Source: Desmodus rotundus (taxonomy: Eukaryota > Chordata > Mammalia > Chiroptera > Phyllostomidae). Taken from it: 64,000 nt of DNA. The notes beneath the pieces are model-generated. The model had not been told where the DNA came from. It made no database searches and saw only the letters and a list, made by a program, of their open reading frames with translations. A program made the position numbers and the translations under genes. The number at the start of each line of letters is the position of its first letter. The first letter of the stretch is position 1. This document shows positions 11,180 to 21,864 of the stretch, in pieces. The DNA is taken from NCBI RefSeq assembly GCF_022682495.2, contig NC_071391.1, forward strand, positions 43,429,998 to 43,493,997, read 5' to 3'.

Positions 11180-12700
11180 GAAACTCACACTGATAGTTAT
11201 CCTGTTAGAAGGGAATTGGAAGGAAAATGGAAGCACAAGTATGGACAATCCCCTGTAGGGATTTTAATTTTACAACAAACTCAAAAAAGAAGCTGGCAGC
11301 AGTGTGATCAAGAGAGAAGTCATGAGTCACGACCACGACAGCCACTGTTGTTCATGGAATGCTACAATAGTGACATTGTAGCCATCATTGTTCATGGAGT
11401 GCCTCAGGTAGCCAAGAGCTAAATGTCTGACCTTCAAACTCTTGCTGGAATGAATTGGAGCTTTGGAGGCAGGAATAGAGGAATTCAGCCTGTGTAGCAA
11501 AAGCACAATGATAAGGTGTCATTTGAATCCTCTTTATAGAGTAAAGGACACCTGCTCAAATACATCTTTTTTCTTTACCTGAAGGGCATAATTTTTAGGG
11601 CATACTTTATATATGCAGGCATTTTCCTCAGCTTAATAGGAATTAAGCCCAATAGTGTCTTGTTTTATTTGGTGTATCCAGGGAAGCTTCAAAGTATAAG
11701 AAACCCACCCCCACTTTAATACACCATGAACTGGAGAGGATAGACAGAACTGACAGGAACAGAAAGAGATTAAAGTGATCTTGCCCATTACACTTTCCAC
11801 TAAAAGCTACTCCTTTTCCATAAGTTTGATGTCTACATTCCTGTCTTCTTTGTTTATTTTAATTTTTTTATTCACTATGTCTTTCCGAAGGAGGCGGTAG
11901 AGGATATACTCATCCTCAACCTTACAAACAATTAAAAGTGAGAAACCACTACTGTAAGAATGATTACATTCAATAGACTGTAATGGCTTATTGCATCCTA
12001 AGGAATCCAGAGGAAATCTTACAAAATTATAACGAAGTCCTTCAAGCATCACGAGGAGAGAAATCTCTATTAAAATGTTAAACAGTGAGAAAATTCATTT
12101 AAAACAAATACAGTTCATTTTGCCCTTAAGGCATGAAGAGCCAATAAATTCCTTCCCTTTGGGTAATATCCTTTTGAAGTGTTGGAGGAGGTAATAAAAA
12201 GTAAAGTTTAACTCATATAACCCAGTTAAAATCCAAGGTCTATGAAGATAAAAGAGTGGAATTTTAATTAAACAAAAAGAGGGAAGATGGGGCTAATTTT
12301 GGATGGAAATAATTGACAAAATTAAATATTTTTTCTGGAAATAATAGAACTATTTTCTGAATATGGTATCTCACACATTCAAATAAGAAAAGAAACCATA
12401 TTTATTTCAACCTTTAAAAATGTTTCTTGTGATCTGTATTTTATCGTTTTCATGTTTTAAGCTCCCAGATTTCTTGCCTGGACCACTGAAATACTACTAA
12501 CTTCGAATTGTCCTCATTTCTGTTTTGTTCCTTAGACTTGTAGGTATTTAAAAATTATTTGTTAAAATTGAATAAATCCAAACTATTTAACCTGACATAT
12601 AATCTTCTTAATTTTTTAGCTGATTCCTAACTCATAATGATTGTTTTGTTTAATTATTAATCTTTGTCATTTATTTCACCCCCAACCTGATCCCAAAAGA
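11180..12700. other. No recognisable gene
   Basis: Mixed AT-rich sequence. Short frames at 11168-11422 (plus) and 11807-12052 (minus) match nothing I know. Part of 11180-11420 might be decayed ERV flank, but this is only a guess from its position beside the LTR piece. Confidence 0.35.
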
Positions 12701-12711
12701 GGAAAGCTAAG

Positions 12712-13160
12712 ACATTTCTTCAATAATACCCAGCTTCATAACTTTTCTCCCTTTTTTTTCTCGGTAGGATTTCCAGGGTTGGAAGCAATGTACATTTGGA
12801 TTGGCTTTCCTTCTTGTTCTGTATATTGATTGTCTTTATGGAATATTCTCATCCTGCATGTGATTCAGGTTGAGCAAAGCTCCACCAGCATGTGTTGTAC
12901 TTCCGGTAATGGTAGCCACTATTGACTTCGCTTGTCCATATCCAATACTCCCAGGAGTTTGGAAATATTCTCGTTCAGTTTGAGGGTGGTCAGTTTTGAG
13001 GTTTGCCTCACCAGTGATCTTCATCAATACACTCACTGGCATAGAAGTTGCTGTGTGGGTCATTACGTAGCATCGGCATGCAGTCTTCTGTAGCAGAGCC
13101 GGAGCCTCACACACAGAATCATAAATTTCATTAGAATGCATTCCTGAGGGTATAATCACT
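12712..13160 (+). pseudogene. Decayed class I olfactory receptor pseudogene, OR52E-like
   Basis: It aligns along its length with the opposite-strand receptor at 6088-7026, covering the N-terminus to about TM3. Translated pieces in different frames include SVGFPGLEAMYIWIGFPSCSVY (12767-12829, compare [21 protein letters not shown]), then a stop exactly after the Tyr, then NILILHVIQVEQS, MVATIDFACPYPILP and FSLRVVSFEVCLTS. At least two frameshifts and several stops are present, and the start codon is lost. From about 13165 the sequence turns into old L1 text, so TM4-TM7 are missing. Its orientation opposite to the intact genes suggests an inverted ancient duplicate. It cannot encode a receptor. 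Confidence 0.8.
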
Positions 13161-13169
13161 GTCATAAGA

Positions 13170-13440
13170 TATGCTTATTTTTAAATTTACTTGAAAATTT
13201 CAAAATATTTTCCAAAGTGGAGGATACCAATCTACACACTTGGCTTTAGGGTATGGAAGTTTTCAATGCTCTGTCTTCTCACTAACTGTCCATATTGAAA
13301 GATTTTTATATTTAGCACAGTGATAGATTTGCCATGATATGACAGTGAAATTAATTTGCATTTCCATTACTAATGAAGTTTAAACACCTCTTATTTATTT
13401 CTTGGTCATTTAAATTTCTACATTCAAGAAGTGTCTATTA
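13170..13440 (-). mobile_element. Old L1 fragment
   Basis: Text such as ATATTTTCCAAAGTGGAGGATACCAATCTACA and TAATTTGCATTTCCATTACTAATGA is antisense L1 ORF2 3' end, strongly diverged. It replaces the missing half of the receptor pseudogene. Confidence 0.55.
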
Positions 13441-13843
13441 ACCAGTTGAACCTGTTGCAAACTGTATTTGCGGGTTGTCAGGGCAATTTCAGACTTTTAG
13501 TGATACACAATAAACTCTACCTCCCTTATCTTGTCCATGAATCAAAACTATATATCCAGTGTCTCCAGAGATAAATATGTAAGTTTTCCGGTCCAGTCAT
13601 AAATTAACTTCATCTTTCAAAAACATTTATTATGTGAAAGCAACACAATTTCCCCTTGAGAATCAGGATAACCATCTTAGCTGAGAAAACGGCATGAGGT
13701 ATGCATAATGTTTGGGGGAAAAACCTCATATTTTAATTAAATAGAATTATGGCTGTGTTTTCTAGTAGAAATGAATCTCTCTTGAGAACGAGGATCTCCA
13801 AACTGCCAAAGTATGAAGATAGGAAAAAGTATTGTGGAAGTGA
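13441..13843. other. No recognisable feature
   Basis: Unique-looking sequence up to the left target duplication of the solo LTR. No gene or repeat family recognised. Confidence 0.35.
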
Positions 13844-13847
13844 GTTA

Positions 13848-14331
13848 TGTTGGGAGGAAAAAGTTTTCCTTCCTTCCAGGGTTTTAGGCTGGCCTAGTAA
13901 TTAACAAAAAACTGATTAGCAGGAGAAAAATAAGTTTAATTCTGTACATATGAGAGCCCCACAAAGACATGAGAGATTCCCAAGCAGTTAGGTAACTGAG
14001 GCTTATATATCATTCTGGGCCAAGGGGAAGGAGAGAGGGAATTGGGGCCTGGAGTTTCAAAGGGGAGGAAGTTAATTCACAGAAAGCTGAGAAGAACAAA
14101 TGTTAGGTAAACAAAAGTTTGCTATGCCATGCAGGTAAGTCTTTTATATTTAAAAAGTTATTTTTGGTGATAACTCTGTTTTTGGTACAGGTCCCCTATC
14201 TAAATTCTGTTAGACAGTTAAAAGAGAGGTTAAAAGTTCTGCCTGAGTCTGCTGAGCCTTGATAGTCTTCAGCTGGAATAATCTACGTACCAAGGGGCAC
14301 ATTCTGGGGTGTCCTGCTCTGAATTCTCTCA
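13848..14331 (-). mobile_element. Solo ERV class I LTR with 4-bp target duplication
   Basis: A 484-bp element begins TG (TGAGAGAATTC, at 14331 on the minus strand) and ends CA (CCTCCCAACA, at 13848). It is flanked by GTTA at 13844-13847 and 14332-14335. A TATA-like box (ATATATAAGCCTCAG) and a polyadenylation-like AATTAAAC lie in order before a U5 with TTTTTCTCCTGCTAATCAG. A 4-bp duplication with TG...CA ends is typical of gammaretrovirus-like (class I) elements. No internal viral sequence is attached, so it is a recombined solo LTR with no coding capacity. Confidence 0.85.
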
Positions 14332-14603
14332 GTTATGGCATGTAATAGTGAGAGGGTTTACTTCTAGTCCCATCCCTCGTAGAACTAAGTAATCTGGCTA
14401 GTGAGGAGATGGTACCATGAATTGTCTTATTAAAGTACGCATGAGATCATGTAGGATAACACCTCCCATTGCAAGTATTTTCCCAGCTGGCAGTGTTACT
14501 TATCTTGCATAAGTTTTCTCATTATTCTCCAAGACCATTTCCTTTGGGGTGATGGAGTACATAGCAAACTCCACGAATCTCATAGGTATGACTACACCAT
14601 TAT

Positions 14604-14707
14604 AACTATTTTATTTATTTATTTAAATAATTTACTATTCTATTAGAGTTGTCCCAATTTTTCCCCTTTTGCTCTCCTCCAGCCAGCCCACCCCCCACAA
14701 CTATTTT
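14604..14707 (-). mobile_element. Very short L1 3'-tail insertion
   Basis: Antisense young-L1 3' end (TTATTTATTT..., ...TTAGAGTTGTCCCAATTTTTCC, CCAGCCCACCCCCCAC) is only about 85 bp long. AACTATTTT at 14604-14612 and again at 14699-14707 is a likely target duplication. Confidence 0.7.
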
Positions 14708-14719
14708 TTTTAGAAAATG

Positions 14720-15009
14720 AGTTATTTGTTCTCAGCATAGTGTTATATGTAAGCCACAGGTAATGCTTCTTTGAGTGTATTGCAGACAAATTTGTTTGAC
14801 ATTCATATCCAGTCACATAAAGAAATGCCACTCCTGCTACTACTCCCATCAAAATGGAGTCTACCAGCAATTGGCTGGCCACTTACCCTAAAGGAATGGT
14901 CTCATGTCAGAATGTCTAGCACTGGTCTTTGCTTTTGAGTTGTTAAATATTCAGCAATAATTGTAGCCAGATCATTCTGGGTCAGGGGAATTACGTGTAT
15001 ATGAGCATA
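14720..15009. other. No recognisable feature
   Basis: Unique-looking sequence between L1 pieces. Confidence 0.3.
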
Positions 15010-16240
15010 AAAAAATATGTGTAAGAATATTATTCATAATGACACAAACCTGGAAGGAACTAAATGTCCATTAATTATAGAATAGATTAAAAATGTGTAG
15101 GCTATTCACATAATAGATTTCTATGCAGCAATAAGTATGGCTGAACCACAGATATGTACAGCAACATGGATTATTCTTAGGTTCAACAACAGAAGCCAGG
15201 CCCAAGAGAATATATATCATATGATTCCATTTGTATATGAATAGATAAAAGAATACATCAAGCTAAATTATAACATTTAGGGATGCATGATAAGCACACA
15301 GAAAAGCAAGGATGTATTCACATACACAAAATAAGATAGCGGTTACTATTTGCAGGGGGCGTGGTTGAAAGAGTAGAGAGTAGAACAGCCACAACAGCGG
15401 CTTCTGGGGGCTGGCAATGTTCTACCTCTTGGCCTATGCTGTGGTTACATGAATGTTGACAGTTTGTTGACCTTTATGTACTATTTTGCAAATGTGTTAT
15501 ATTTTATTTGTTTTACAAAGATTAAAATGAAAGAAACACTATAGAAGAAAATACAGGAACATATTTTTATTCTAATAATTTCAGATGAGCAAAAACTATT
15601 ATAAATGACATAAAACTTAGTAGTCATTAAAGAAAAGATCGATACTTTTGACTCTTTAAAAAGTTCCTTTTGACAAAAATAGCCATAAACAACATCAAGA
15701 GAGATTCAAGGGCATAGAAGGATGTGACTTATATCAGGGCAAAGGAATAAATACCTAAATAAGTAAAGATATGTAACAAATCATTGTTAATGTATAATAA
15801 AACATCAGCCAAGGTTATTCATAGGTAGTACACATAAAACTGAATCAATTATAAGCATGTAGAAGTATGGTTAATTTAATTCAAAATCAGATAATATGTA
15901 AATTGCAAAGTTATATTGTTTTACCTCTCTAAATGGCAAAATACTTGAAAACTTATTGAAACATTATTTAATGGATGTAGGGAACAAGTTGATCTTCTAC
16001 TTTACTCATTGAAATATAAATTGGTAATATTACTTCTCTTAACCTCTCTTAATACAGAGACAATGCCCCATGACCTAGAAATTCCTTCTAGAAATAGTTT
16101 TTAAGCTTCCAAATGGGCAAAATGAGGTTGGGAAATTTTATGCACCCAAACATTGCTTAGACACATTCCAAATATAGAAAGAGAAAAATTATTATACAAA
16201 GACAAAAGAAGTTCTATATAGAGAGATATGGGGTAAAGGA
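15010..16240 (+). mobile_element. Old L1M 3' region, sense
   Basis: 15010-15540 follows the old L1 ORF2-end/3' UTR plan: CCTGGAAGGAACTAAATGTCCATTAATTATAG, TATGCAGCAATAAGTATGG, ATGATTCCATTTGTATATGA, GCGGTTACTATTTGCAGGG, and an A-rich end after CAAAGATTAAAAT. 15540-16240 is AT-rich and may be further LINE text, with lower certainty. Confidence 0.6.
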
Positions 16241-16464
16241 ATAATGCAATACATTGTTAAATGAAAAAGAGCTCACTATTGAGTGTGCTACCATTTGGAT
16301 TTTAAAAGCCTATCATCATGGAAGGATCTGGAAGAATATACAAGACTCAATGATGATGTTTGCTTCCAGAGAGGAATATTGGATTGTAAGAGGTTTTATT
16401 TTACTACATACAGTTTGGTAATTTTGAATATTGATTGTGCATATGTGACCAATGTATATGAAAC

Positions 16465-16939
16465 TGAAGGAAACTACAATATGTTACCCTGAAATATGCA
16501 TCTTTGACTTAAAAATTATTCTATGCTGAAGGCAATTAAGAAGCAGTAAGTACAGAAAAAGCCCCCCTCGTTTTGCCCAGAGGCAGGAAATAAATTCTCT
16601 TTTTACTGGAGACAAACTGTTATTAGCCCAGCAATGGTACCAAAAGAATCTGCAAACAAACCCTTGTTAAGCTGTTATCTTCCTAGTTATTTCTTCACCA
16701 TTTACTTCTCCAGTCCAAAGATTGTCAGGTATTTTTTACAAATTTATTTCTTTTTTGTTAAAACACTTCTGCTTTAGTCACTTCTTCAGGTCTTCATCCT
16801 CCTGTGAAGGCTCCCATGTACATGTAAAAATTCAATAAAATTGGTATGCTTTTCTCCTGTTAATCGGTTTTTGTCAGTTTAATTTTCAAATTCAACCCAG
16901 GACCCTAAAAGTGTTGAAGAAAACTTTTCTTTCCCTACA
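16465..16939 (+). mobile_element. ERV class I LTR, plus strand
   Basis: It ends in U5 text closely like that of the solo LTR at 13848: AATAAAATTGGTATGCTTTTCTCCTGTTAATCGG, CAACCCAGGACCCTAAAA, then CTTTTCTTTCCCTACA at 16939. The left edge is approximate (TG at 16465 or 16482). No target duplication was confirmed because the right flank is a poly(A) run. It has no coding content. Confidence 0.7.
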
Positions 16940-17021
16940 AAAAAAAAATGTATGATCACTATCTAAAATGAAAATTACAAGTTTGGAGTGTACTGATTGG
17001 TGTAAAAAATGTTGGTAGTAT

Positions 17022-17208
17022 CTCCACTTAAAGGTGAGACCATATGGTATTTGTCCCTCACTGCTTGGCTTACTTCATTTAGCACTATGCTCTCCAGTTC
17101 CATCCATGCTGTCGCAAAAGGTAGGAGCTCCTTCTTTCTTTCTGCTTGAACAACAATCAAACGATTAAATAAAAAAAATAAATAAACACAAAAAGCACAA
17201 ATAGTAAA

Positions 17209-17240
<32 letters not shown>

Positions 17241-17254
17241 GAAAGAAAGAACGA

Positions 17255-17314
<60 letters not shown>

Positions 17315-17331
17315 GAAAGAAAGAAAGAAAG
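17022..17331 (+). mobile_element. L1 with 5' inversion, 17-bp target duplication
   Basis: AAAAATGTTGGTAGTAT occurs perfectly at 17005-17021 and 17332-17348. Between them, 17022-17146 is antisense L1 (ORF2 end/3' UTR). From about 17147 the L1 3' terminus runs in sense (TTGAACAACAATCAAACG) into an A-rich tail that has grown into (GAAA)n. This is a textbook twin-priming structure. Confidence 0.9.
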
Positions 17332-17334
17332 AAA
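17209..17334 (+). repeat. (GAAA)n microsatellite from an L1 poly(A) tail
   Basis: About 30 GAAA units with a few interruptions. It directly follows the L1 3' terminus, so it was most likely seeded by the poly(A) tail. Confidence 0.95.
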
Positions 17335-17750
17335 AATGTTGGTAGTATGAGCTAACCAACAAAGATCTGAGGCTGTAAAACAAATTAAAAGTTTATTTGG
17401 GGTCTTAAAGGGCTTGAATCCAAGACACAGGTTCAGGTAGCAACCCAAACTGTGCTTTGGATAAAACAAGAAAAGGCTGGGTTTAAAAAGGTGAAAACCA
17501 CAAAATATAATGTTTCTCATGCAAATAAAAGATTGCTGGCTTGGTTACCGGGATTGGTTAGTCCCAATACGCAAATGAGGGAGGTAAAAACTACGAGGAA
17601 AGAAGTTTATATATGTCTATGTAACAATTGTTGCTCCAGAATGTTTAAGTCTCTGGGATGTTTATGGTTGGTCCTTGAGTTGAGTTAGCCACTTAATAGC
17701 AGCTCTGAGAACTGAGGCACAAGATGTGCACAAGTCCAGCTTCCTTAACA

Positions 17751-18731
17751 GCCTCCCAACTCTATTTTAAATGACTCTCTTAGCAGCACTGCTCTACTTT
17801 TTCTGCTCCCTACATACTGCATTCATTTTTTATCATCCCTCCTCTTTCTTTCATTTATGTTTCCTTTTGTGTGTCCCTGGCCAGAATCCAGAATCTGAGC
17901 TACCTGAGGCCAGGGATTGTATCATTTTCTCTCTCTCTCTCTCTCTCTCATTAGACCCAAGGTATGATCAATAATATAACCTAAATAAATATCTCAGAAA
18001 TGAATGAATGAGTGAATAATCAATTAAATTATAAACCATGCTAATAACTTAATCAATTCTTTTGACTGCCTGGCTGGTAATATTACAATGATATATTTTA
18101 GGTACAAAATCATGGAGGTCCCAATCTGATGAAATGGGAAAAACCAAACTCAGACGTGCCTTGAATGAAAGGTAGAGTATTTCTAAAAATATTCAGCTAA
18201 TAATTAAAATTGGGAGATTTCATAAAACCTCTAAAACTAGCTTGTCTTAAAAGATACTGAAACATTTTGCAACACTGGGCCCATGCCATCCCATGGCAAT
18301 CACATGCTTGAATGCTGGAATTGAAGAATTTATCCTTCATGGCAAGGGCATGCTTGCTCCCTGCCACCACAGCCTCTTCTTACACACAGTTTGCACACTG
18401 AACCCAGGCCTCTAACCCTCATTTTCTTATCAGTCTGTTTTCAATAAACATATTAGTCTATAAACCCTTTGGTAAAACATTAAATCTATGAGGAATAGAT
18501 ATGTTATTTCTTTCTTCTACATTCTCTCCTTTGGCAGATTTTTACACAAAAGAAACATTTCATAATATATACTTGCAAATGCTTTAGAAAATCTCACATT
18601 AGAGGACTGATGTTTTTAATATCACTTCCTCACATCTTTCACAAATTTATCCTCCACTTCTTCTTCTTCTTCTTCTCCTTCTTCTTTTTTTTTATACCAC
18701 CAACCACCCAGCTACATGTCTATTTCACAAT
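17751..18731. other. Intergenic, 3' flank of the first OR52N2-like gene
   Basis: No gene recognised. It holds a (CT)n run at 17928-17950 and a (CTT)n run at 18658-18690. The 3' UTR of the receptor at 18732 reads into this region; a clear polyadenylation site was not identified. Confidence 0.4.
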
Positions 18732-19697
18732 TTATTTGTCTTGGTTTAGGACAACCTTGTCACCAAGTAGAAATTTGATCACACCTTCCCGAATCTGTTT
18801 GGTTTTGACTCCATAAACAATTGGGTTCATTGTAGGGGGCAGTAGCAGGTAAAGGTTGGCCACAATGATATGTGTGTGGTGTGGGATACGGTGTCCTCCA
18901 AAACGGTGGGTGAAAAAAGTGAAGAAAGCTGGAACGTAGGTGATCACAATGGCACAGATATGAGATGTACAGGTGCTGAAGGCTTTGTGACGAGCATCTG
19001 CGGATGACAGGCTCACGACAGCTCGCAAGATCATAGTGTAAGACACGGAAATGCAGCATATGTCAAACACACCAATAAGGAGAGCAACCATCAGACCATA
19101 AATAGCATTGATCTTGAAATTGCCACAGGACACCTTGGCAACAGACATGTGATCACAGTATGTATGGGGAATGAAGTTGCCATGGCAATAGGGCAGGCGC
19201 TTGGTGAGAAATGTGAATGGGATGATGAGTATCACACTCCTTAGAAAGGTGGCAAGACCAGCCTTCGCAATGACAGTGTTGGTGAGGATGGTGGAGTAAC
19301 GTAAAGGGTAGCAGATGGCCACATAACGGTCCAGGGCCATGAGCATAAGCACCCCAGACTCCATCCCAGTCAACATGTGGACAAAAAACATCTGGGCCAA
19401 ACAGGCATTAAAATCAATCTCCTTGAGGTTGAACCAGAATATGCACAGCATATTGGGGACAGTGGTGGTACACAAGGTGACATCTGTGAAGGAAAGCAAG
19501 GCCAGGAAGTAGTACATGGGCCTGTGCAGGGCCTCCTCATGGCTGATGAGGTAGATGAGCCCACAGTTCCCCAGGACAGCAAGGACATACATGAAGCAGA
19601 ATGGCAGCGAGATCCAGATGTGTGCATCTTCCAGCCCAGGAACACCATTCAAGACAAAGAACTTAGGGATCAGGCTGGAGCTGTTGGCTCCATACAT
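18732..19697 (-). CDS. OR52N2: Olfactory receptor, class I, OR52N2-like
   Basis: An intact 321-residue odorant receptor in one exon. Landmarks: N-glycosylation site NSS at 5, PGLEDAHIWISLPFC from 20, GN at 43-44, LHRPMYYFLALLSFTDV at 57-73, FNLKEIDFNACLAQMFFVH up to 106 with Cys99, MALDRYVAICYPLRYS around DRY 123-125, RLPYCHGNFIPHTYCDH in the second outer loop, KAFSTCTSHICAIV before TM6, PPTMNPIVYGVKTKQIREG in TM7/tail. From memory it is very close to human OR52N2 in every segment, including the LLGDKV tail, so I use that symbol. Strict orthology is uncertain because a second OR52N2-like gene lies at 39425. The start gives MYGANSSS, matching the family N-terminus. Confidence 0.95.
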   Translation of the reverse strand: MYGANSSSLIPKFFVLNGVPGLEDAHIWISLPFCFMYVLAVLGNCGLIYLISHEEALHRPMYYFLALLSFTDVTLCTTTVPNMLCIFWFNLKEIDFNACLAQMFFVHMLTGMESGVLMLMALDRYVAICYPLRYSTILTNTVIAKAGLATFLRSVILIIPFTFLTKRLPYCHGNFIPHTYCDHMSVAKVSCGNFKINAIYGLMVALLIGVFDICCISVSYTMILRAVVSLSSADARHKAFSTCTSHICAIVITYVPAFFTFFTHRFGGHRIPHHTHIIVANLYLLLPPTMNPIVYGVKTKQIREGVIKFLLGDKVVLNQDK

Positions 19698-19884
19698 AAT
19701 GGCTGACGACAGATGGGCATTTTACTCTCTTTAAAAGTGGTAGTTTCCTGGACAAGGAAGTGGTTCAAATGAGTAAAGGGTTTGGAAACCAAATTTAAAG
19801 CAAACAAATAAACAAATATCCCAATTGTATGTTGAATTAGAAGTGATTAAATTTCCTTGAAGTCACATTGTCAAGCTGTGTGTC

Positions 19885-20060
19885 CCATGCCTAGTATGTG
19901 ATAGTGACAAGTTGTTTAGCCACTTTATGCCTCAGTTTTCTCAATCTAAAATGGGGGTGACAATTGTAGAAGCTGAGAAAGTTTTATTGACAGTTTGTGT
20001 AACGCATTAAAACTGTGTAGCACATAGTGAATACTCAATAAATATTAGCAGTAACACTAC
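19885..20060 (+). mobile_element. MIR SINE remnant
   Basis: MIR landmarks in order: GACAAGTTGTTTAGCCACTTTATGCCTCAGTTTTCTCAATCTAAAATGGGG, then CACATAGTGAATACTCAATAAATATTAG. Confidence 0.85.
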
Positions 20061-20300
20061 CATTGTTATTACAATACTATTACTATCATTTCCTACCTCA
20101 ATATAAAGCATTCCATGTGATCAAACTTACCTTGATTAATATATTAAAGAAATTCAAATGAAGTCCTTCAACACTGCTGTAACTCAAATGCCAATGTGCG
20201 CTTTAGGGTGGGAAAGGTAGCATGAGATTTTGATAATTGAAATTATATCGGGTGATTGGTAAATGAACTTTAGAAAGCAAATGCTAGTTACTAGGATCTC

Positions 20301-20853
20301 TGAGATGAGATAGGGCGTGTGGCAGAACAGCTGCAATCAATAAAACTTACAGAAACTGTCAAGAAGAAAGACCACACCTCACTGGATTTATGGCTTAAAA
20401 CTGGCAGAGACCAGCTTGATCCAACATGGTGATTAATTTCACCTAACAATAACCCCTAGCCTCATTAAACATTCATTGTTACACATCAGCATGCTAAATG
20501 ACACACTTCCAAAACACCCTGATGAGAAACAGAAAGCCCATAAAAAGACACAAAGTGGCTCACAGAGCTCTTCTGAGAAATCTCCACCCTTTTCCTGGGA
20601 ACATCCTGAATATACTTCCCTGTTATTTAATACCCTACCCTAATTAAATGAACCTCAATAAAGGAAGCAAATTCTGGTAAAGGGGGCTGTTCTGTCTGTG
20701 GACTATTTCACTGTCTGCCTCACCGCTGCAGTAACAAACTCATTCTCACTTTAAACTCCCTGTTTGCTTGTGTTTGGATTCTTTCCTGTGAAAAGCCAAG
20801 AATCTACAGTGGGTCACAGACCCTTGGGTCCCTGGACTCTTGGAATGCCTGCA
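20301..20853 (+). mobile_element. ERV LTR upstream of the OR52N2-like gene
   Basis: It has a promoter-like block (CCCATAAAAAGACACAAAG), AATAAAGGAAG as polyadenylation signal near 20658, and a U5-like region with CTCATTCTCACTTTAAACTCCC, GTTTGCTTGTGTTTGG and CCCTTGGGTCCCTGGACTC, ending ...TGCCTGCA. The 5' half matches the fragment at 10930-11175 on the opposite strand. Edges are approximate and no target duplication was found. The LTR lies 0.6-1.2 kb upstream of the receptor start and reads away from the gene. Confidence 0.7.
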
Positions 20854-21479
20854 TAAAGAGACCAAAATATATTCTCACATTTTAGGCAGAAAATATTATA
20901 AATGTCTCAACCCTGTGTTCAAATCCAGGGCATCTTGTCCAGTTAGATCCCTGAAAGGCTCCTGCTAGTCTAGGTAACTGAGCATGTGGATCAACTTCAA
21001 ATCAACTTCTGCAATGAGAACTGGTATGCATGAGATGCCACCTCTAATGTCTATGTCTTTCTAAGGTAGCCAGAGGGCACTAGAACCACTAGACAAAAGA
21101 AAAGACCTGACTAAGGTTATCAGTGGAGGAAAAACCTGTGTCTCTGCATGGTTGGCTTGGAAACCAAAACTGATCATTCATTACAGAAAGCTCTCAGGCT
21201 CTTCCGTACATCAACAGCATATAAGTAATCAATTTATCCTCATTCAAATGATAAGCAAACAAACAGATAAACTGAGTGTCAGTTCTTTTTTCCATCTCCT
21301 TAGTAAGTAATTTCCCTTTACACCCTTCCTGCTAGTTCTTTCTCAAAGATGCACATGAACACTGCTAGTAGAATATATTCGAAAGAAGGAAAAGTAAATA
21401 GATGAGTGCTTTCTCTCTGAAAATCTGAGAGCAGAGCTTTATTGCATGCTTACTTATAGAGACATGGACACTCAGACTC

Positions 21480-21665
21480 TTTTAGTTTCCAATACTAACT
21501 AGCTGGATGGACTTCAATGAGTCTCAACTTTCTTTTTACAGTTTTCATAAATTTTAAAGGGGTTGGGAGAGTGATAATAGTGCATATAGAGATGTTAGAA
21601 TGGCTTAGTGAGAATCCTTCCTGTGGTGCATGGCATCTAGTAAGTAATCAATGTATGTTATTATA
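21480..21665 (+). mobile_element. MIR SINE remnant
   Basis: Diverged MIR text: ACTAGCTGGATGGACTTCAATGAGTCTCAACTTTC, then GTGCATGGCATCTAGTAAGTAATCAATGTATG. Confidence 0.65.
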
Positions 21666-21699
21666 ATAACACATAGTTGCCACATTATGTGCTAAAACA

Positions 21700-21830
21700 T
21701 AGTTATTTAACAGATGTTCATTAATTGTCTTTTACATGCCAGGTATCATTCTAGTTTCTAGGGATGCATTAGTGAACCAAACCAACAAAACCCTTTCCAC
21801 TCACAGAGCTAATATTTTATGGGGGTTGAG
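21700..21830 (+). mobile_element. L2-like LINE remnant
   Basis: The phrase TTACATGCCAGGTATCATTCTAG, then GGGATGCATTAGTGAACCAAACCAACAAAACCC and CACAGAGCTAATATTTTAT, is a familiar old mammalian LINE segment. The family call (L2) is from memory. Confidence 0.55.
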
Positions 21831-21864
21831 TCCTGAATTCAAAGTTACAAAATTGCAGTGAACA

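Larger units (their letters stand above)
16985..17750 (-). mobile_element. LTR-like element, split by a younger L1
   Basis: On the minus strand it carries CCAATCCCGG, a TATATAAACTTC box, a polyadenylation signal in CCCCAAATAAACTTTTAATTTG, then TTTGTTGGTTAGCTCATAC. This promoter-then-poly(A) order is that of an LTR. The L1 insert at 17022-17331 splits its U5 end, so 16985-17021 and 17332-17750 belong together. Outer ends are approximate and the family is unknown. Confidence 0.55.

Noticed and set aside
17209..17334. Regular short repeats resembling a repeat array
   Set aside because: Units are 4 bp with no spacers; a microsatellite from an L1 tail, not CRISPR, and the genome is mammalian.
16975..17520. 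A 181-codon minus-strand frame with long Phe/Leu/Ser runs
   Set aside because: It is translation of the (GAAA)n microsatellite plus antisense L1 and LTR sequence, with no protein family behind it.
18760..19706. Several other open frames overlapping the OR52N2-like gene (for example 19377-19706 plus and 19370-19648 minus)
   Set aside because: They are shadows of the receptor coding sequence in other frames; the same shadows recur at the second OR52N2-like gene.
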